DNA of 64,000 nt from Schizochytrium sp. CCTCC M209059 (taxonomy: Eukaryota; Sar; Bigyra; Thraustochytrida; Thraustochytriidae): the NCBI GenBank assembly GCA_000818945.1, contig KN805385.1, positions 314,209 to 378,208 of the forward strand, read 5' to 3'. The notes below the pieces were generated by a model. That model ran no database searches and was not told the origin of the DNA. It saw nothing but the letters and a program-made list of their open reading frames with translations. Position 1 is the stretch's first letter; each line of letters opens with the position of its first letter. The translations under genes and the position numbers were made by a program. Below are positions 61,071-64,000 of this stretch, one piece after another.

Positions 61071-63689
61071 TCAGTTAACCTCCTCGTTGCTCTCGCCGAG
61101 AGCGTCGGACACCGCATCTTCATTGCCGTTTTCGTCTGTGGGGACCGTCGTGGGCGACGGAGCGGCATTTACCGGACTCCCCACATCTGATACCCGGTCG
61201 CCGACAGACAGCTCCGTCACGGAACTGCGCAAAGCGAGAATTTTGGCTTGAAGTCGCTCCTTTTCCTTGCACGCCTCCTGAAGCGCGGCTTTGAGCTTGG
61301 ATTCGGTACTCTGTATGTCGCGGCGAAATTTGGCGCGACCAAGATAGCGAAAGGCGTGGCGATGCAGCGAAGGCACGCTGGCGTAGCGTAGATAGTACGC
61401 GTCCCAAAGCACCACCTTACGGGCCACCACCGCTGGATGCGGAAGAAGAGGGATCTTTTCCTCGAGCTCGTTGGGCAAAGGCGCATAAAGAATGTTAATA
61501 AAGTCCTCCCTGCGACCTGCAAGATGGTCCCATAGCGATATTGTCTTGAGTGGGATCGCTTCGCGCACGCGCTCAGCCTCGTTGTCGCACAAAAATGTTC
61601 CGTACTTGCAAGAATACAAATGCTCGAGGATGCACACGAGATAGGCCTCATTAAACTCAAAGCAGGGCGCAAACTGGTTCAAAAGCTGCCAGACGCAGTC
61701 AATGAACTGCAAAAAGCACGGTGATCGCTCCTCCGATCCGCCCTCCATACCATGGCCGGTGCGCGTCATGAAGCGGTACCCAAAGGAAAGCCACTCTTTT
61801 TCGACCAGAACGGGAAATCCCTCGAGCGTGCGATAGTATGGGTCGAGCAAGAGCTGTGCCAGCGCGCACACCTGCGAGGTGCGGTCCCAGCCGTCAGAGC
61901 AATGCACGAGGACGGGAAAGCCGTTGCAAGCCACATAACGCGCCACGGTGACGCTTGCGTTCAAGACCGAGCGCAAATGATTGAGCCAGCCTGTGTTCTC
62001 CACGTTTCCCAGCCAATTGTGCCCTGGGCTCGACACGCTCGAGCTGCCCCCGCTCGAACTTGCCGAGCTCGTAATGAGATTCATCAGTTTATCCATGGAC
62101 GCGCGAATCGTGTGGATGTTCTGGATATTTTGAAAGGTCACAGACGTGTGCGGGTAGCGGACCTCATCCTCGTAGCCCATACCCTTGGCCTTGTTGCCCA
62201 AGGCGTTCTTGTAGGGGCGGCAGTCGACGATGCGAGCGGCAACACTGTTGGCTCGTTCGAGTGCACTGGCCCAAAGTCGTTCGTCCGCCCAACAGGTATT
62301 GTTAGCGAGACCCACCTTGGGTTGGCTGCTTCGCCAGATGGATCCCTTGTTGTCTGCGTTATAATAAGTCAGCGCAGGGATGCGGCCCTTGCTCCGAAAC
62401 GCCGCTACCGCGCGAAGGTCGTCGTCCGATATTGTCGAGGGAACCGCGAGAATCGAAGGGTAGCTCCCGCACAACTGGTAGCGGCGATTCGCATCGCTGA
62501 GCCTCCAATACTTTGTGTCTGCGCCGGGGCCGAAAAGGCCCTGACGGATAAATTCTTGTTGAGGGTTGTACAAGCTCCAGCCTTGGAGCGGTTCGCTGCC
62601 CTTGGAAAGAGTCCATTGCCCGAACTCGAGCGCAAAGAGCCAGCGAAGCCCTTGGCCTTCGCTGACAGGAAAGGCTGACATGCGTACCAAGTCGTGCACC
62701 TTGGACGCATCCGCAGTCGATGCAAATTTAAAGTGGAGACGGCGAAAGTCTTTGCATGTAAGGCTAACCATGAGAGCGTCTTTGCCGCGTCCGCCCACGA
62801 CTTGGCCGCTGGCTCCGCGTGCAACGCGGTCCACGCACCCCAGAGGGACATCAAAGATGCTATCTTCCTGGAAAAGCCACTGCTCACTGTCTGGTTTGCT
62901 CTGCAGAACGGGCTCGAATACAACGCGATAGTTTGTCACACGTAGCGTGCCGTGAATGACATCCTGATTCATCGAAACATACGCGACGCGGTCAATATTG
63001 ACCAGAGTCTTTTCTGCATCGAATGTTTTCGCCGCGGCAACGGTTTGCGGTATAGACGCAGCATTGCTCGTTACACCTGCAGGAGGGCTGCTCGCGCGAG
63101 CGTTCCTCGGCGCCGCAGACCCTCTTTGCCCTTCGCTACTAAAAGACTTGGGCAATCTCATGTTCTGACGCACTGGAGGTATAGGTGCTGTTGACGTAAG
63201 GGCAGGGGTAGCGTGCGACTGTGCGGTTACAGAATGTGCTGGAGCTGGAGGCGGCGATGCAGGACTCCCTTGAGGTGGCGAGCCCAATCGGGCCGGAGAT
63301 AGCTTTCGGCGTGCTGAGGGTTTCATAAAGTGCATGTCTGAAGTGGCGCTGGCGGTCTTATGGCGTGCTGTGCCGCCATTTGAAGTCGGCATGGCGGACC
63401 TTGTCTGTCCGCGAACATGCTGTTGGCTCGTGAGGATTTCTTGAGGTGACCCTGGAGACGTCCGCGCCAAGGCGCTCATCCCAACGTGCGCACTGGAACC
63501 CTTGTTCCCCTCCGTATCGAGGGACGGCACATTTGCGGGTTGCGGACTCGCGAACGGGTTAAACTCCTTGCCTTCGTCCGGGACGGGCCCGCTCCCGAGA
63601 CCGGAGAGCGGGTCCCAGTCCACCTCGGACCGCGCGGACTCGAGCGTTTTCCTCGCGCCGCCGCCTCGCGGTTCGCGTGCGGACGCCAT
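61071..63689 (-). CDS. Myotubularin-family phosphoinositide 3-phosphatase
   Basis: Dephosphorylates PI3P and PI(3,5)P2 on endosomal membranes. The first in-frame ATG is at 63689 (872 aa). Residues ~1-215 are a disordered Ser/Pro-rich N-terminus. A PH-GRAM domain follows at ~225-340 (IHGTLRVTNYRVVFEP). The phosphatase core has RQGLFGPGADTKYWRLSDAN, YPSILAVPSTISDDDL, IPALTYYN (the family's RFPVLSW-like strand), KGSIWRSSQPKVGL, and the active site VLVHCSDGWDRTSQ with Cys597 and Arg603, so it is predicted active. Then LLLDPYYRTLEGFPVLVEKEW and SPCFLQFIDCVWQLL, both typical. The C-terminus has a coiled coil (STESKLKAALQEACKEKERLQ) likely to mediate dimerisation. There is no FYVE domain. Confidence 0.95.
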   Translation of the reverse strand: MASAREPRGGGARKTLESARSEVDWDPLSGLGSGPVPDEGKEFNPFASPQPANVPSLDTEGNKGSSAHVGMSALARTSPGSPQEILTSQQHVRGQTRSAMPTSNGGTARHKTASATSDMHFMKPSARRKLSPARLGSPPQGSPASPPPAPAHSVTAQSHATPALTSTAPIPPVRQNMRLPKSFSSEGQRGSAAPRNARASSPPAGVTSNAASIPQTVAAAKTFDAEKTLVNIDRVAYVSMNQDVIHGTLRVTNYRVVFEPVLQSKPDSEQWLFQEDSIFDVPLGCVDRVARGASGQVVGGRGKDALMVSLTCKDFRRLHFKFASTADASKVHDLVRMSAFPVSEGQGLRWLFALEFGQWTLSKGSEPLQGWSLYNPQQEFIRQGLFGPGADTKYWRLSDANRRYQLCGSYPSILAVPSTISDDDLRAVAAFRSKGRIPALTYYNADNKGSIWRSSQPKVGLANNTCWADERLWASALERANSVAARIVDCRPYKNALGNKAKGMGYEDEVRYPHTSVTFQNIQNIHTIRASMDKLMNLITSSASSSGGSSSVSSPGHNWLGNVENTGWLNHLRSVLNASVTVARYVACNGFPVLVHCSDGWDRTSQVCALAQLLLDPYYRTLEGFPVLVEKEWLSFGYRFMTRTGHGMEGGSEERSPCFLQFIDCVWQLLNQFAPCFEFNEAYLVCILEHLYSCKYGTFLCDNEAERVREAIPLKTISLWDHLAGRREDFINILYAPLPNELEEKIPLLPHPAVVARKVVLWDAYYLRYASVPSLHRHAFRYLGRAKFRRDIQSTESKLKAALQEACKEKERLQAKILALRSSVTELSVGDRVSDVGSPVNAAPSPTTVPTDENGNEDAVSDALGESNEEVN

Positions 63690-64000
63690 CTCGCCCTTCC
63701 CGGCAAAGCTGCAGCGGTGGCGCGCCCGGCGGCAGCAGCGGCGCCAGCGGCGGCGGCGGCGCCAGCAGAACGCTCTCGCGCGCGCGCGGCCAGGCTCAGT
63801 CTCGGCGTACGCTCGCGCGCGCACGTTGCTGTTGCCTGCATGCCTCCCTCCTTGCACCAATCCATCGCCTCACCCTCCTCTCGAGGTTTCCTCCGGATAC
63901 TCTTCTTCTCCTTCTCCTCTCTCTGTCGCTCTTCTTGCTTCATCCTATTTTTTTTTCTCTATTTTTTTATTTTTTTTCATCTTCCTAGCCTACTTCTTGA
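63690..64000. other. 5' flank of the myotubularin gene
   Basis: GC-rich and then T-rich toward the right edge (63940-63980). The frame upstream of 63689 stays open without ATG and encodes Arg-rich sequence from GGC repeats, so I treat it as leader. No TATA box identified. Confidence 0.4.

Noticed and set aside
63690..63860. Arg-rich N-terminal extension of the myotubularin
   Set aside because: Starts at TTG and consists of GGC-repeat-derived Arg; the first ATG is at 63689.
1..64000. tRNA, rRNA, CRISPR or transposase genes
   Set aside because: I looked for B-box-like GGTTCGA, rRNA-like conserved blocks, spaced direct repeats and transposase motifs and saw none; a covariance-model scan would be decisive.

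Overview
The window is eukaryotic nuclear DNA. Genes are dense, on both strands and mostly intronless; codons and upstream regions are GC-rich, and purine-rich leaders and simple repeats are common. The gene set is POLD1, ATG5, cGMP-dependent kinase, myotubularin, TPK, a peroxisomal-type thioesterase and nitronate monooxygenase. Together with two introns-bearing genes using GTAAGT/GTACGT donors, this suggests a protist, most plausibly a thraustochytrid-like stramenopile. That assignment is inference. I recognised no rRNA, tRNA, CRISPR array or transposon.

Layout. 1-8.4 kb: the C-terminal part of an acidic C2-domain protein, a coiled-coil protein, a multi-pass membrane protein with a soluble N-terminal domain, thiamine pyrophosphokinase, and a glutamine-rich homeodomain protein. 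9.3-17.4 kb: a three-cNBD cGMP-dependent protein kinase whose AGC C-tail is shifted out of frame by a G8 run, a long GC-rich gap, a TesB/ACOT8-type thioesterase and ATG5. 18-26 kb: a small membrane protein, degenerate repeats, then a ten-exon gene on the minus strand encoding an acidic N-terminus, eight leucine-rich repeats (one per exon), a protein kinase domain and a TIR domain. 26-30 kb: no confident gene, and a 40-bp minisatellite.

30-36 kb: a two-exon nitronate monooxygenase ending in SRL, and a single ORF that fuses PTPA to TIP41, two regulators of PP2A-family phosphatases. 36-43.6 kb: a tandem array of three secreted cysteine-rich paralogues. The first two share about 1.3 kb of apparently identical sequence, and a small secreted peptide ORF lies between copies 2 and 3. 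44-54.4 kb: a multi-SAP chromatin-type protein, an alpha-helical-repeat protein, a multi-pass membrane protein, a broken TIP30-like pseudogene and an unknown ORF. 54.8-63.7 kb: DNA polymerase delta catalytic subunit, a serine carboxypeptidase with an EGF-like tail, and a myotubularin phosphatase.

The most interesting locus is the LRR-kinase-TIR gene at 20293-26002. Its architecture resembles an innate-immunity receptor. Its LRR exons are symmetric phase-2 cassettes, and some have been copied together with their introns. It carries two lesions in this sequence: a 20-bp tandem duplication in one LRR exon, and a TGA exactly where the conserved kinase Trp codon should be. The PTPA-TIP41 fusion and the converted secreted-protein pair come next.
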